A DNA stretch of 64,000 bases, from contig JAAEAF010000100.1 of assembly GCA_011037195.1 (NCBI GenBank), forward strand, positions 62,001 to 126,000. The letters are read 5' to 3'. A model generated the notes under the pieces. The model was not told the origin of the DNA, made no database searches, and saw nothing but the letters and a program-made list of their open reading frames with translations. The stretch's first letter is position 1. Every line of letters starts with the position of its first letter. Below are positions 32,480-43,917 of the stretch, in pieces. Source of the DNA: Triatoma infestans (lineage: Eukaryota; Arthropoda; Insecta; Hemiptera; Reduviidae). The position numbers and the translations under genes were made by a program.

Positions 32480-32730
32480 AAAAACCTCTAATAGTATACA
32501 GAGGTGAAGATGAAGGAATTACGCTGTAGTAGTAATAGGAGGTAAACCAACAAAAGGACAAAAAAGGTTATCCTCAGGTAGTAATAAAGAGGTAAAAAAT
32601 GAAAAGAAATAGACTGTAGTTATTATAACAGAGCCAAAAAAGGAAAAACGAAAGTAAAACCCTCTGGTAGTTATGCAGAAGTAAAAAATGAAAAACGAAA
32701 AACAAATCTCTGGTAGTTATGTGCGGAAAA
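32480..32730. repeat. Degenerate minisatellite, about 5 units
   Basis: Units share CTCTGGTAGTTATGCAGAAG and GTAAAAAATGAAAAACGAAA, for example at 32661-32700 and, more worn, near 32480, 32525, 32570 and 32705. The period varies at about 45-55 bp. It lies upstream of the Gag-like start. Confidence 0.7.
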
Positions 32731-34220
32731 GAAGGATTGAACTATACAACGAAATAGTTGTTGATGGAAACAGAAATGAATAGGTAAAAAGAAATATACC
32801 TTAAACTTGAATAAATGGTGCGAAATATTATGGGTCTGCAGTGGCTTGTCAATGTACCAGGCGAAACAGCTATTCTCGTTTAAAAAAGGTGCTTAGCTCT
32901 GCAATCAAGAAACGCTATTAGTAAGCAAAAAACTCAAGCTTATCAGCTTAATGTGGTTAAAAGAAACTAAAGCAGTAAAATATCCAAATAAATGAATATG
33001 GGTGAGGCTAGCCGAAAACTACTAGAAAGTTTTACACACTGGCGAAGTAAAAGGTGCCCAACAGAATGGTAAAAATATTAAATGAAAGGTATTTACGAAA
33101 TATAATAAAATACCTGGTATAATTACCTGGTTTCAGCCTTGTTATAAGTGAAGAACCTGTTAGTAGGCAAGTTCATGAATTTAATCATCTGCACAAAAGG
33201 TCTTGCCAAGATTTATGGTTAAAGTGCAACATTTAATATATAAAGATGAGTAACTCGAAAGAGAGAAGAATATATAATAATAAAAAATAGTAAGTAATAA
33301 ACAAATACAGAATAAGAGCTACATTACCCAATAAGTTGAATCTTTACCAATACCAAGCTTGGTACATGCGATTTGAAGCAATATGTGTTGCGAGAATAAA
33401 CTGGCTGAAAATTGGCTTGAAGTATCCAACAGCCCAACTTGGTGAAATGACGATTCAGTAGAAGGGAGACTAGAATCGACCTTAAAATTGTGCAACTGCA
33501 ACAGTTGATGGCATTTTTGAGCTGTTTCCTCTAACAACAAAGGCATAAGTAACTGATAATGCCACACACACACACACACAAAGGCGAGAAAAAGTGCAAT
33601 AATGGCGAACAGAGAAGACAAGTGACGCTTCTCTTGGCGGATAGACAAAAGTGTTCCGCCAATGGACGAATTTGATTGGCTGAAGGTAAGACAAATAGTG
33701 CCTGAGCTAGCCTGTATATGTTAGGTAAAGAAGTATGTTATAGTATGACGCTAATTACTTATACCGTACCTTACCGTTATCAAGTGTAAGAATTGTTTTT
33801 AAAGTTACGGGAGAGTTAATCGCATCTCGGCTATGCTCTGTTTCATAATATGTAAAGATGAAAATGAATATTCTACATCTCAAGTTGCCATTCAAATGAA
33901 ATTGAAGATTTATACCATTTCCTTGTTGTATGTAGCAGATATAAAGAGGTGAGATTGCAATTTTTTAAAAATGAAAATGTTGATAAAATTTATATGCTGG
34001 ATCTATTTAATGGGAGTAATTGGAAGTCGTTGGCAAGTGCATTGAAAGTACTAGAATATTGCATTATTAATGTTTTGTTTTGAAAGTGATATAATAATAG
34101 AAAGTGTTTTACAGGAAACAGTAATAATAATTATTTTTTTAAAAAAAAGTAGTAATAAGGAAAAAAAATGTTTTATTTAGTTATTTTTTATTTTTTCTTA
34201 AAGATTTCATTTTTATTTAA
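32731..34220. other. No firm gene; possible retroelement leader, hairpin at 33634-33662
   Basis: TTGGCGGA (33634-33641) and TCCGCCAA (33655-33662) form a perfect 8-bp inverted repeat around 13 bases. (CA)n lies at 33564-33580. Minus-strand open frames at 33319-33694 have no recognised domain. I could not find paired LTR ends or a primer-binding site. 33760-34220 is AT-rich with nothing seen. Confidence 0.4.
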
Positions 34221-34224
34221 ATGT

Positions 34225-34252
34225 GAACCTCAGAAGGAAATGGCACCATGTC
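34225..34252 (+). repeat. Terminal inverted repeat, left
   Basis: GAACCTCAGAAGGAAATGGC then ACCATGTC. It pairs with 37893-37920 with 2 mismatches in 28. The inner 11 bases are the complement of GACATGGTGCC, the subterminal word. Confidence 0.88.
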
Positions 34253-34428
34253 ACAAAAAGTAAATTTTACAGGAAGGATAAATAAAGACATTTTTCAAAT
34301 TCACTTTACTTCTACTTTTTATGTTATACTGTTTCCTGTACTACTTTGCCATAATTATTACAATAGTTTAGACCCTTTAACTCCCATATTTTAAATTATT
34401 TTATTTTTAGCTCCATCTTGAAAAAATT

Positions 34429-34502
34429 GGACATAGTGCCTTTTATCAGATACAAGTAGCTCAGAGTTTAGTTCTGAAACATAAACAAAAGCACCTGTCC
34501 TC
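34429..34502. repeat. Subterminal repeats, left side
   Basis: GGACATAGTGCC at 34429-34440 (+) and GGACAGGTGC at 34491-34500 (-). Both resemble the GGACATGGTGCC word in the termini. Confidence 0.6.
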
Positions 34503-34736
34503 CTTTTTTGTTTACACAATCTTCATTATATAATGAGAATTTACAAATGATTAATTTACTGTAAAATCAGTTGTAGTTAACTTTATTCGGGATAGTCTAA
34601 TGCAAATGCTTTCGTTTAAAAAAACTGAATTAAAAACTACCAATACCAAAAAATTATTATTTTATTATGAGTTCATAAAAAAAGAAATACAAAAAGTCTA
34701 ACAAAATAAAGAATGACACATATTTTAAAACAATAA

Positions 34737-37346
34737 TTAATAATCTGAGTCATCTTCTTCAGGAAAGTCTGGTGCGTTATGATCATGTTGCAGACCCCTA
34801 TAAAATGCGTGACATTCACTTGGTAGGAATTGTAATCCTAAAAATATCATTATATTTTTGTGCAGAAATGAAATGGTTTTTACTAGAAAGTATATCAAGG
34901 GATTGAGGAAGGTTGATATCTTCTTTTCTAGTATGTCTTCTAAGATTTATTTCTCTAAAATCTTTATCTCCAAAATTTTTTTTGACAAAAAGGATACCAA
35001 ATCGTTCTTGTTTCACTTGCAGATGGCAGCATTGAGATAATTGCAGAGGTTTCTTATTATAATCATATTTTCGGTAAACAAAAGGAGAATTTGGTTTGTC
35101 ATATAAGGACTTAAAATTTTCTATTTCCATGTTATATACTTTATATTTACTGGAGCTTTGTCTAATCAATTGCTGCCAGTCTCATGGAGTTAAAATTGTT
35201 AATTCCTGAGCCTTTTTTCTTTTCTTTTCAATAACTGCATGGACGGAATCGGCTTCCATATGGGTGTGTCCCTTTAGTAGAATTTTTGATTAATAACGTT
35301 CACTTGATGGTACTTATTAAGTATCAAAAAAAAAAAACATAGTATAATGGATATGTTTTTATACTGTCTGTAGCAATTATCGGTCCATAACGTTATTTCA
35401 TTAACAGTAGAATTTGGGATAACTTGGTCCGCCCATTGTAATATTGAAGAGGCTATTTCATTTCCCCCACGGCTTGCTTTTGATTCATCCCACATTATAC
35501 AACTAGCTGAACCACCAGCAAAATCGTAAAGAGTAAAATTAAAGGTCCATAATTTTCTTTTATAGAAACTTATAGAATTCATCAAAACAGGTATGGGAAG
35601 ACACTTTTGAAGATCGGCAATCAGTACTTTATGGTTAAAATTACTTTTAGCAGAAAATGTGTCATTACTTTTCATACTGTATCTTTTTTTTGCTTCTTCT
35701 AGATGAATGCTGTTATCTGCTTTTATTATTTTTCTTCCTTCTTCGGAAGCATTATTTTAAGCGAGACTAAATAAACTACAGGAATCACAAGTGTGCTTTC
35801 CCGGAGCTTTGAATGATAAATTGAATTTGATGTTGAATATTTCACCATACAACCACTTTTTAGCAATTTTGTCTTGGGCGACATTATTTCCTTGCACCAT
35901 TCTAAATACAATCTATACATACCTTGCTTTGAAAGTCCAGATTCTAGAAACTTTTTTCCTGAACGTTCTCTACAATAATGGCTTTCATAACAAGGGAATG
36001 AAGTTATGTGGTTGTATACTGAGTAAACAACCTCTTGTGGAGTTTTATTTATAGGAGATTGCTTTCCTCTTAAATCTTGTTCTATTATCTCCTCTTCTTG
36101 TCTTTTTTTAATAGCATTAATTACTATTGTTTGAAATGGAAAGTGTATTCAGAAACATTACCTTGCACTCTTTAATTTTGTATCATAAATGTATAAATTA
36201 ATGAATTTGTTTTTGGTTTACTGCCATCTCTTTTCCGTGATCTTTCGATTGGTTTAACCTCCACACAAGACCTAATAAATTGTCGTTTAACATAAACATC
36301 TTTATTTTCATCCCAATATTCTTTGAATATTGCTAACCTAATATGTTCTGCATCTAGTGCATCTACATCTGCCAATCTCATCTTTTCCAAGCATCGAAAC
36401 TTACAGATACAAGATGGTTTTAAATTATTTTTAGCTGGGATAGTCTTGACCATCTTGTTAATATGTTTCTTTCCTCCTGCATACAAAGTCTTACGTTTGT
36501 TACATAACCACTGCTGCGGCTTTCTTACTCGTTTCTTACTTTCTCTTACAATTTCTGTCTTGTCAAGAACCTTCCTTTTATATTTATTGTTCAGTACTGA
36601 ATATCCATCATCTGAATCTGATCTCATGTCAGATTTTTCATAATTTGGATCATTGTCTGAGTCATCTAATTCCTTGCTTAGGTATAAGTCATTGTTTAAT
36701 AAGTAGTATATGAAGCCTGGTCGTTGATATAAGTATTAGTATTGCATCTGAGACCATCTGTAAAGAAACTAAGGAATCTTTGTCTGACACAGGAGCTCCT
36801 TGCATTCTACGATCAATTTCTTTTAACTTGTCTGCAACGGAGAAAAGTAGAAATAATCACAGATGACAATCTACGAGCCCTACTACATAAATAGTTTATA
36901 AGACAGAGAACAAAAAATAAATACAGGAGCTAAGTAAGTTTATTCATTAATGGGTTCAGGCGAAGGATGTTCGCAATACGGCTTCGGAAGATATTTTCAA
37001 GCAGAAGATGTCGGAAGTGAATTGAAATAAATGTCCTAAATTAACTTTGAAGCTGATGGAAATATCGTTTGAGTAGCTAAAGAGAACGCGGAATTTTAAG
37101 CAATGGACGATATTCCTTCGATATCTGAAGTTTGAAGAAATATTAAACGCAGAAATAATTTACATAATATACAAATACAGAAATTCTCATACAACGATCT
37201 GTAATATAACCAAAAAATCTTTTTGTTCTCAGCTTAGATATTAAAAATTTACTCTTACCTTGATTTGTATTTTTTAGCTTCATTAATGCAGCATTTATCA
37301 TTCTTCCTGCCCGAGAATTTTCATTAAATTCTTTATGATAGTTCAT
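34737..37346 (-). pseudogene. DUF7869-family protein gene, spliced, decayed
   Basis: Exon 1 (37346-37259) reads MNYHKEFNENSRAGRMINAA then LMKLKNTNQ and ends AAG/GTAAGAGT. Intron 37258-36832 ends in CTCCGTTGCAG. Exon 2 continues in phase with DKLKEIDRRMQGAPVSDKDS. Then come an acidic stretch, RVRKPQQWLCNKRKTLYAGGK with CICKFRCLEKM and FKEYWDENKD (36600-36250), and NHITSFPCYESHYCRER with IFNIKFNLSFKAPGKHTCDSC (36000-35790). The core follows: LPIPVLMNSISFYKRKLWTF, CIMWDESKASRGGNEIASSI, ITLWTDNCYRQYKNISI, and GHTHMEADSVHAVIEKRKKA (35620-35200). The end reads FPEEDDSDY. DNC..Q.KN and GHT.ME.D suggest an RNase H-like fold (inference). At least four frameshifts or stops make it inactive. Confidence 0.85.
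36832..37258 (-). other. Intron inside the DUF7869 gene
   Basis: Donor GTAAGAGT and acceptor TTTTCTCCGTTGCAG flank 427 bp. Joining the exons keeps one frame (codon split G/AC). Canonical sites imply the element was transcribed and spliced by the host before it decayed. Confidence 0.75.
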
Positions 37347-37628
37347 TATTTGTTATAGTTTGCTTTAACTTTACACAGGTAAATAAAAACACACACTAAG
37401 TGGCAAATTGGAAAAAATAAATAAATTGTTCAGTAATAAACGCTTGGAATAATCCTAATTAAATACAATTAACTCTAATATACTACAAGTATTAACAAGT
37501 ATTAAAGATGTGTAAAAAGAGTAAGTAAAGACAAAAGAATATTAAAAAACAAAAGAAAGATTAAAAAACAAAAATTTATGAACAAGTTCTGACATGCCTC
37601 CCTGAAGTACTGAAACAATGCACTATCT

Positions 37629-37824
37629 GGACAGGGTGCTTAATTTTCATTACAAATTTGTAGAAGAATAAAGCACTAACAGGACATGGTGCTCAACAAA
37701 ACTGGAACGTTGAGAGCGAAAAGGAACCATGTCTACATAGTGCCTTTTACTCCTTAACCATGAAGTATAATAGTACTTTTTAAAAACAGATAAATCGCTT
37801 AATATTAAACGTGGGACATATTGC
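37629..37824. repeat. Subterminal repeats, right side
   Basis: GGACAGGGTGCT (37629-37640), GGACATGGTGCT (37682-37693), GGAACCATGTC (37723-37733, inverted), CTACATAGTGCC (37733-37744) and GGACATATTGCT (37814-37825). Together with the copy in the terminus this is a cluster of about six related words upstream of the gene. Confidence 0.7.
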
Positions 37825-37892
37825 TTTATACCTCTATAAAAAGCAACAAAAAATTAATAAGATGATGCCAATAACTCAAAATCGAAAAAATG

Positions 37893-37920
37893 GACATGGT
37901 CCCATTTCCTTCCGAGGTTC
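37893..37920 (-). repeat. Terminal inverted repeat, right
   Basis: Reverse complement reads GAACCTCGGAAGGAAATGGG then ACCATGTC, pairing with 34225-34252. Confidence 0.88.
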
Positions 37921-37921
37921 A

Positions 37922-39625
37922 GAAATAGAATTCTCAATATTTCTTTGCTTTATCTCTAATCTTTATAAACTTTTAATATTAAATACACAATTAGACTCCT
38001 CAGACGGCCTCTGTCACTGATTATGTCTTGACATATTTAGAATTCATTCAATGTATTCTAACTTATATTATACATTTAATAATAAACAACAATATTTGAT
38101 ACAATAAATGCAAAAATGTAAATATATTCAATAATGACTTATATATCTATAACGTCACAGATTCCTTAGCAATCCCTAAAATCAATTTTTCCGGATAGTT
38201 GTTCCAAATAAAAGAGATTCGTTTATAAACTGAACGGGTTCGCATACCAAATTAAAAGAAAATCTTAGTTGCCGTTTTAGCGTAAAAAATGAAATAAGGA
38301 AGGTATAGAAGGCAGAACCATGCATTGAACTCAATTGGCACCTTAGAGAGGAGAGCGTTTGCTATTCCACGAAAACCTTAAGACAAAATTAATAAACTTT
38401 CTTGGAATCAAAATTCTTCAAATAAAAGTGATTGTATGCTAAATAAAGATATTTTTGGTTAATATAATTATACCTACTTCCATTTAAGTCGGTTCCTGGT
38501 TTTGGATTGAATCAAACTGGGTATCATTAAAGAAAAGAAAAACAATCTAGCACAAAATATTTATATTAACCACAATTCCTCTATTATTAGAATAACAAGG
38601 AAAGGAATTAAATGTATGAAAAATTGAAATATGAGAATACTTGAAGTACAGGCGGTTCACCTCAAGTAATATGTTTGAATTGGCTTCGTAATATTTTCCA
38701 AAATAGGATTTTGGACACCCAATTTCTATCTACACCACCAACAAAGAAACAACACAGTCATATAACAACAGTGTAACCTCACCACTACAGCTTTGAAATC
38801 TAATTGCTGCTAGAAATCTAACCTAATATCACACAGCCATATTAATCAAAGCGTGCCTTGTTTAGAGATCCTATCAAATAAAGCAGCCCTATCTAGGGAC
38901 TAACGTTATAAACTATTTTACTAAAACACCAATAAGATATTAAAGTCAGTATTAACCTAATTTCGGATGCCAACATTCAAAATTTTTATTCCCGGTTGTG
39001 TATAGAAAAGTGAAATCATATTGAATGAGAAGCTTTTGTGGATTCTAAAGGAATCAAATCTTCTAAAAAGAAAAAAACATCGTTTTTGTTTTCCAAAGAA
39101 CTTTTGCAGAAACTCATCTTGTAAGTAGAAATCTCAATTCTGGCAGTTTCATAAATAATATTTCTATAAACCATTAACAATTTTCTATTATTGAATATGT
39201 ATATGCTACTATTAAACGCATTGATAATTACATAATCAATAAACAAACTGAAAGCTTTAAATTCAGGTTTCTAATAAAACTATTCCAACAGTATTATGAA
39301 CAGTTTACCAATATTATCAATTAATTTTTATCTGGATTGATATTAATAATTTTAGCTAATTTGATTTTCCGACATTTTTCTTTTTATTGCAGCCTACTTC
39401 ATTTTACTTTATTCAGTGATGAGATAGATAGATTTTGTTTTTTGTTTTAAAATATTAATTAATTGCATTTGAAGAAATTATTTTCAAGACCCAGCTTCAT
39501 TTATTTTATTTTTCATATATAATTGTTATTAAAGCTCTGCAAAAGCAATAACTTTTAATGAGATATAACGGTTAAAAGGGGAAAATAATTGAACTATTGA
39601 ATTAAATAATATCTTATTTCTTTTT
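37922..39625. other. No gene seen; R fragment at 38150-38290
   Basis: GATTCCTTAGCAATCCCTAA and TTTTTCCGGATAGTTGTTCC mark an antisense R internal fragment like that at 30340. A worn tail with TTCAAATAAAAGTGATTG sits near 38415. The rest is AT-rich without a coding pattern. Confidence 0.55.
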
Positions 39626-39629
39626 GAGG

Positions 39630-40035
39630 GCTATTGTGCACTGTTAGAATAACAGGTCTATGGTGTCTTTCAATTGATGCCAGTACTTCTTCCAAATTAA
39701 TTTCTCTGAGAAATCTCAGAATCTGGAAAGGTTCTAGAGAGGATATATCCTTCTTCAAAACTCGTTAAGTACCTGGTCAACCTGTCAGTAAGCGGTCAGT
39801 ATTTTGCTGGTAGAAGCCTCAGATCTTTTCAGCCAAAAGAGACTGGTCACTTATTCCACAAAAGATTATGACTTCCATGGTGGAAGATGCAGTGCTTTTT
39901 CTTGTCTTTCCTTGTCAGAGTATTGTCGACCATCTCATAATTTTCTACGCCAACATATCCTGGCATCCAAAATAGGATAAATTTTATTGTTAACTGTCCA
40001 GGTCATTGAGTTTGTCCGAGGCATTCTCATGTAAT
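39630..40035 (-). pseudogene. I-type LINE remnant, RNase H region
   Basis: The minus strand near 39985-39900 reads FILFWMPGYVGVENYEMVDN in mixed frames, a mutated ...WvPGH.GveGNE.aD, the RNase H signature. Farther on, RFLREINLEEVLASIERHHRPV (39725-39640) corresponds to the same segment near 42480 in the copy at 42380. Heavily damaged. Confidence 0.65.
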
Positions 40036-41165
40036 TTTTGAACAGATAAAACATGTTAGTGCTTTAATGGTGAGTTCCTATACTTCTTGTTTAAGTTAAA
40101 TTTTTATTTATAGTCACTTTTATGAAGTTTTGATAGTTTCATAATCTTTGGCTAATAAAGTAACTTTAAATAAGTTAGGATGGGTGTTCATGGATGTTTC
40201 TTCCACTTTGCAAACGGGGCTTAGTTACAATAATTTCAGCAACGTTTATAAGAGATCTGCTCTTAGCAATTTTAAGGGAGTAATATTTAGAAGTTTATAC
40301 CAATAATTCTGATTATTTTAGCGCTAATTGCACTTAAGTTAAATGCTTGGCCATATTTATCCAATCTGATGTAATTTATTAGCGTTCTTGGGATGGTTTA
40401 GATTATTTACAAAAATTAACAACAATTTTTAGTGGATTTTTTGAATATTTGCTAAACACAGCTTCATTTATACTTCAACCTCTGCAATTGGTGCTTATCA
40501 TTGTTTTAGTTTTTTAAAAATGAAAACATAAAAATTTCATTGATGATGGTTTTGTTATAATAATACTCATTGTTTTTTAAAATAAATTATATTGCAGAAA
40601 GTGGGGGGAAAAAGATGTGAAACAGTCGCAAGACGTTAAGATTTTTTACATCGTTTTAACTTTCAATTGACAGCTTCTGTTGAAAGATGGAATTTTTACA
40701 AAACATTTAATAAATTATATGTCTTGCCATATGTCTTGTATCCCTAAGCAGATATCCTCACCCTCTGTCTAACAACACGAGCTATACCTACAATTCTCAT
40801 GCCTCTTCCCCCAAAACTCTCATATATCACCAAAAGGGTCTACAAAAGGTAGAATGGTATAAATGCAATTGCATGGGTATAGTATACCCACACACAACTC
40901 CACCGCAATTCCATCTACGAATACCTACGCTTTTACAAACATATATACGTACTTACAATTGTACGAACACACGGATCTCATGGGATCCACCATAGATCTT
41001 GTACACTGTTGTGGGTTTGGCTTTCCAGTTACTCTTGCTAAACAATACCGTTATACTTTCAGTAATGAGATATTACATTCGTAGATTTGTAGGACGGATT
41101 AAAATGATAGTTATAATTGAAAAGAACTTGAAAATTGTTGAAAGCTTATAATATCGTAGACTATT
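40036..41165. other. No gene seen
   Basis: AT-rich to 40740, then a slightly GC-richer CA-rich patch to 41080. No family recognised. Confidence 0.5.
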
Positions 41166-41171
41166 TGGATT

Positions 41172-42068
41172 TACTTTCTCTTACTAGTAATAGCCGATCG
41201 TATCAAAAGTTCAAAATTGATTTTTCACCAGAAATACTAATGTTTTGGGGTCCTCTGAGAAGGAAACAAAATGTTTTTAGCGAATGATTTGTATATGAAA
41301 AATCAGAGGAAGCTCAAATTTGGTATTCCGTTTAGGTACAACCAGCGCATAAGACACGAAGATTTCAGACACAATTCACCAACCGGAAGAATGACTTCGG
41401 ACACAATTCATCAACCGGAAGTATGACTTACTGAATTTTTTTTCCCAGTGTTTCACGATTTTCTCGAAAACCTGCGATGATTTCCTTAAAACTTCGTACA
41501 CTATCTGCACACATTAATTACCTACCACTTTTATTTGAAACCTTTCCCGGGAAAATATATTTTTTGGTGGGAAAAGTCGCGTGACACTTTCCTCTAAAAT
41601 ACTATTTAGTATAATTATGGTTGTTACTACCTACATAATATTAATATACATTAGAAACATTGTTAGAATTCCGAATTTGAATAAAAAAGTTTAATCGGAA
41701 GTACCTAGGACTTTATAAAATAGGTTATTTAATTTTCTGATATTTTCTAGAAAACTATTTTCTTCAAATTGGAATCCTCACTGCAAATAAATAAACTTCA
41801 CTTTTATTTGAAATATTTAAAAAAAAAAATTGATCTTACGTGGTTTTAGAGCGTTTTAGTTACGTTTAAGTTTAAACAACGCTACATGGCCTTATGACAG
41901 AGTGTGCTCTCAGTGCCCACTCAGGTATATATGAATAACCCCTATCATCTTAGTTTTTCTGGCCAACCCATCTAAACGTTTCTAAAATTGCAATTTTAAA
42001 GAAAATATTTTTAATGAAATATATTAATTGGAGTAAGAGAAAGTCGTGTTTCTCATCATAATTTTTTT
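41172..42068 (+). mobile_element. R repeat, full length
   Basis: TTACTTTCTCTTACTAGTAA, TTTTTCACCAGAAATACTAATG, TTTGGTATTCCGTTTAGG, a duplicated ATTCACCAACCGGAAG block (41376 and 41407), ACTTTCCTCTAAAATACTA, TAATCGGAAGTACC, then GGAGTAAGAGAAAGTCGTG and TTTCTCATCATAATTTTTT. The microsatellite is almost gone and the terminal hairpin is worn. Confidence 0.88.
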
Positions 42069-42379
42069 TATTTTTAATTGTAATGTTTCCAATCAGAAAA
42101 TATTTTTATCCCACTTCTACAAACAAATCAGTTTTTCCCTTTCTCGTCGCGCTATTCAATTCATTCATCACCTCTCACCTTGTCTCTTGCTGCCAATCCC
42201 GGTCATCAACAGTGATTATGTTGGACGCGCAATTCCTTGTCAATAGAGCATCAGTCATTAATTGATTTGCATTCTGGATGTTTGTCATTCTACTTGAATA
42301 CAGAAATCTTGCTCCTACAATAGAAAATTTCAAAAAATAAAGAAAAATCTTTAGTAAAACACCACGACCTTAGGGGGGG

Positions 42380-43005
42380 GGGTACTTATTGTGCCTTCAG
42401 ACCAAAAGAGGTCTATCGTGCCACTCCACTGGTGCTGGGGGTGAAACAGCTATCAGATTAAAATCTCTGAGGAATCTCAGCCTGGTAACTATCCAGGCTT
42501 CTGAATCTTCTCTGGATGATAGCATCGCAATTCGTTCGGATGTGTACTGGAATCGCCTCCATCTCCCTATAGAATCTGCAGGTGCTATCTGTGTGCTAGG
42601 CCCAGCTTCTTCTGGCGCTCCCTGAGTCTACTATTCCCTATGAGTAAATGTCAGCATGCGTAGCCTATTTTACTCAGACTGATACACCCTTCAGATCTTT
42701 TCTGGTTATAACCGGCCAGAAAAGTCTTAGCCTCGCTTCACTACTGGGAGGTTTTTCCAGAACTGTGTTTTTTTCACTTCTTCCTCATTTCTGAGTTCTT
42801 TTCGAAGGGACTGGTCGCTCATTTCTTAAAAGATTTCAAGCCCCATAAAGCGCCTTTTCTTGCCACGGTGTCGGCTATCTCATTTCCTTCCACGACATCA
42901 TGCCCGGCACTCAAAATAGGGTAATCTATTGTCCTGTCCAGGTACCATTTTTGAACGGATGACATATGAGCTCACATGGCGGCCTGGCTTATAATCGGAT
43001 AGTAT
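42380..43005 (-). pseudogene. I-type LINE remnant, RNase H and C-terminal region
   Basis: Minus strand: YLDRTIDYPILSAGHDVVEG then NEIADTVARKGAL (42960-42850), the GH...GNEiAD..AR.Ga motif of LINE RNase H. Later it reads RLFWPVITRKDLKGVSV and TCRFYREMEAIPVHIRTNCDAI (about 42580-42510), the C..C....e..vHi.t.Cda tail. Stops in between. Its order matches the copies at 13500 and 23300. Confidence 0.82.
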
Positions 43006-43394
43006 TACAATCTCCTGATTCCGATATTTCCTGTCGAGGTTAAATATGACACACCTTCCGATTTTCTACATAGGTCACATGATGAATGAATATAAATATG
43101 TAAATCATTATAATATTGTAAACAGTAATAGCTAAAAAGAATCAAAAATTAATAATAATCAAAATAGTCTGCTTAAACCATTTAACAATTCGTGAAATGA
43201 GCCAATTAAATTACAGCTCATACAGTATGTGCATTCAAGCAATTATAATTAGGAAACAAAGCGTTCGTTTAATCTGTATATAAAATACTTCATGGTTGAA
43301 TAAAAAACAGGAAAACAAGACAAAAAACGATGATCTTTGGGTTAGTTGTATATATGTACATAACTAACTACTTAGCTATTAGAGAATACACATA
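43006..43394. other. No gene seen
   Basis: AT-rich spacer between a LINE remnant and the GC-rich region upstream of the PH-domain exon. Confidence 0.5.
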
Positions 43395-43625
43395 GAGTGC
43401 ACTGTCCACCAACCTATTTGAACATCACTGTCGGAGATGGTAAGGGCTAGAGGACAGAGAGAGTGACTACGGCGTGAGGAGGTTGTAATATAACCGCCCC
43501 CGGATTGTTAGCGTTCGTGCCACTAGGGCGCATTGCCCACCCCTAACTGCAACCACTCTGCCGTTGTACGGCCGAGGATAAACACACGGAGTTTGTACCG
43601 CTCTCTACTGGAGGGGGCATTTTTT
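43395..43625 (+). promoter_or_regulatory. GC-rich region upstream of the PH-domain exon
   Basis: About 230 bp of CpG-containing sequence, free of repeats, 300-500 bp before the start codon at 43918. It includes CGGCGTGAGG, CCGCCCCCGG, GCCACTAGGGCGC and TACTGGAGGGGGC; the last two resemble CTCF-type words. GGAGATGGTAAGGG (43434) could be a donor of an untranslated exon. Position and composition suggest promoter or 5' UTR. Confidence 0.45.
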
Positions 43626-43917
43626 TTTAACATCGCGCGTCTTATTATTAAAAAAGCAAAAAATATTGTTTTACACAATAATTCTTTATTTCTTTCTCTC
43701 TATGTAATGGGATCAAAAATTAAACGGACTTAATTTTTAATTTTCGCAAGTTTCCATAAAGTTTATTTTTTTATTTTTATTTTCGTCAAGTCGTATTAAA
43801 GTATATTGACCCCCCTCCCCCATAGTGTTTATTACTTTATTTCATTTCTATATTTTTTTTAATATATAAATATATATATAAAAAATAAAGCAGTGTTTAG
43901 TGTGAAAAGTGATAACG

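Larger units (their letters stand above)
34224..37921 (-). mobile_element. Candidate DNA transposon carrying a DUF7869-family gene
   Basis: Termini 34225-34252 and 37893-37920 are inverted repeats of 28 bp with 26 matches (GAACCTCRGAAGGAAATGGS then ACCATGTC). Between them lie a decayed minus-strand gene (37346 to 34737) and several copies of a GGACATGGTGCC-like word clustered near both ends. This is the plan of a cut-and-paste element with internal transposase binding sites. No target duplication is obvious. No R repeat lies inside it, unlike most of the window. The gene family is spread widely in animal genomes as uncharacterised proteins; the element type is inference from this layout. Confidence 0.72.

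Noticed and set aside
33319..33694. Minus-strand open frames of 70 and 109 codons
   Set aside because: Overlapping frames driven partly by a CA run; no recognised domain.
34816..35169. Separate small gene at the 3' end of the DUF7869 locus
   Set aside because: It continues the same protein after GHTHMEAD and is only separated by a stop or frameshift.
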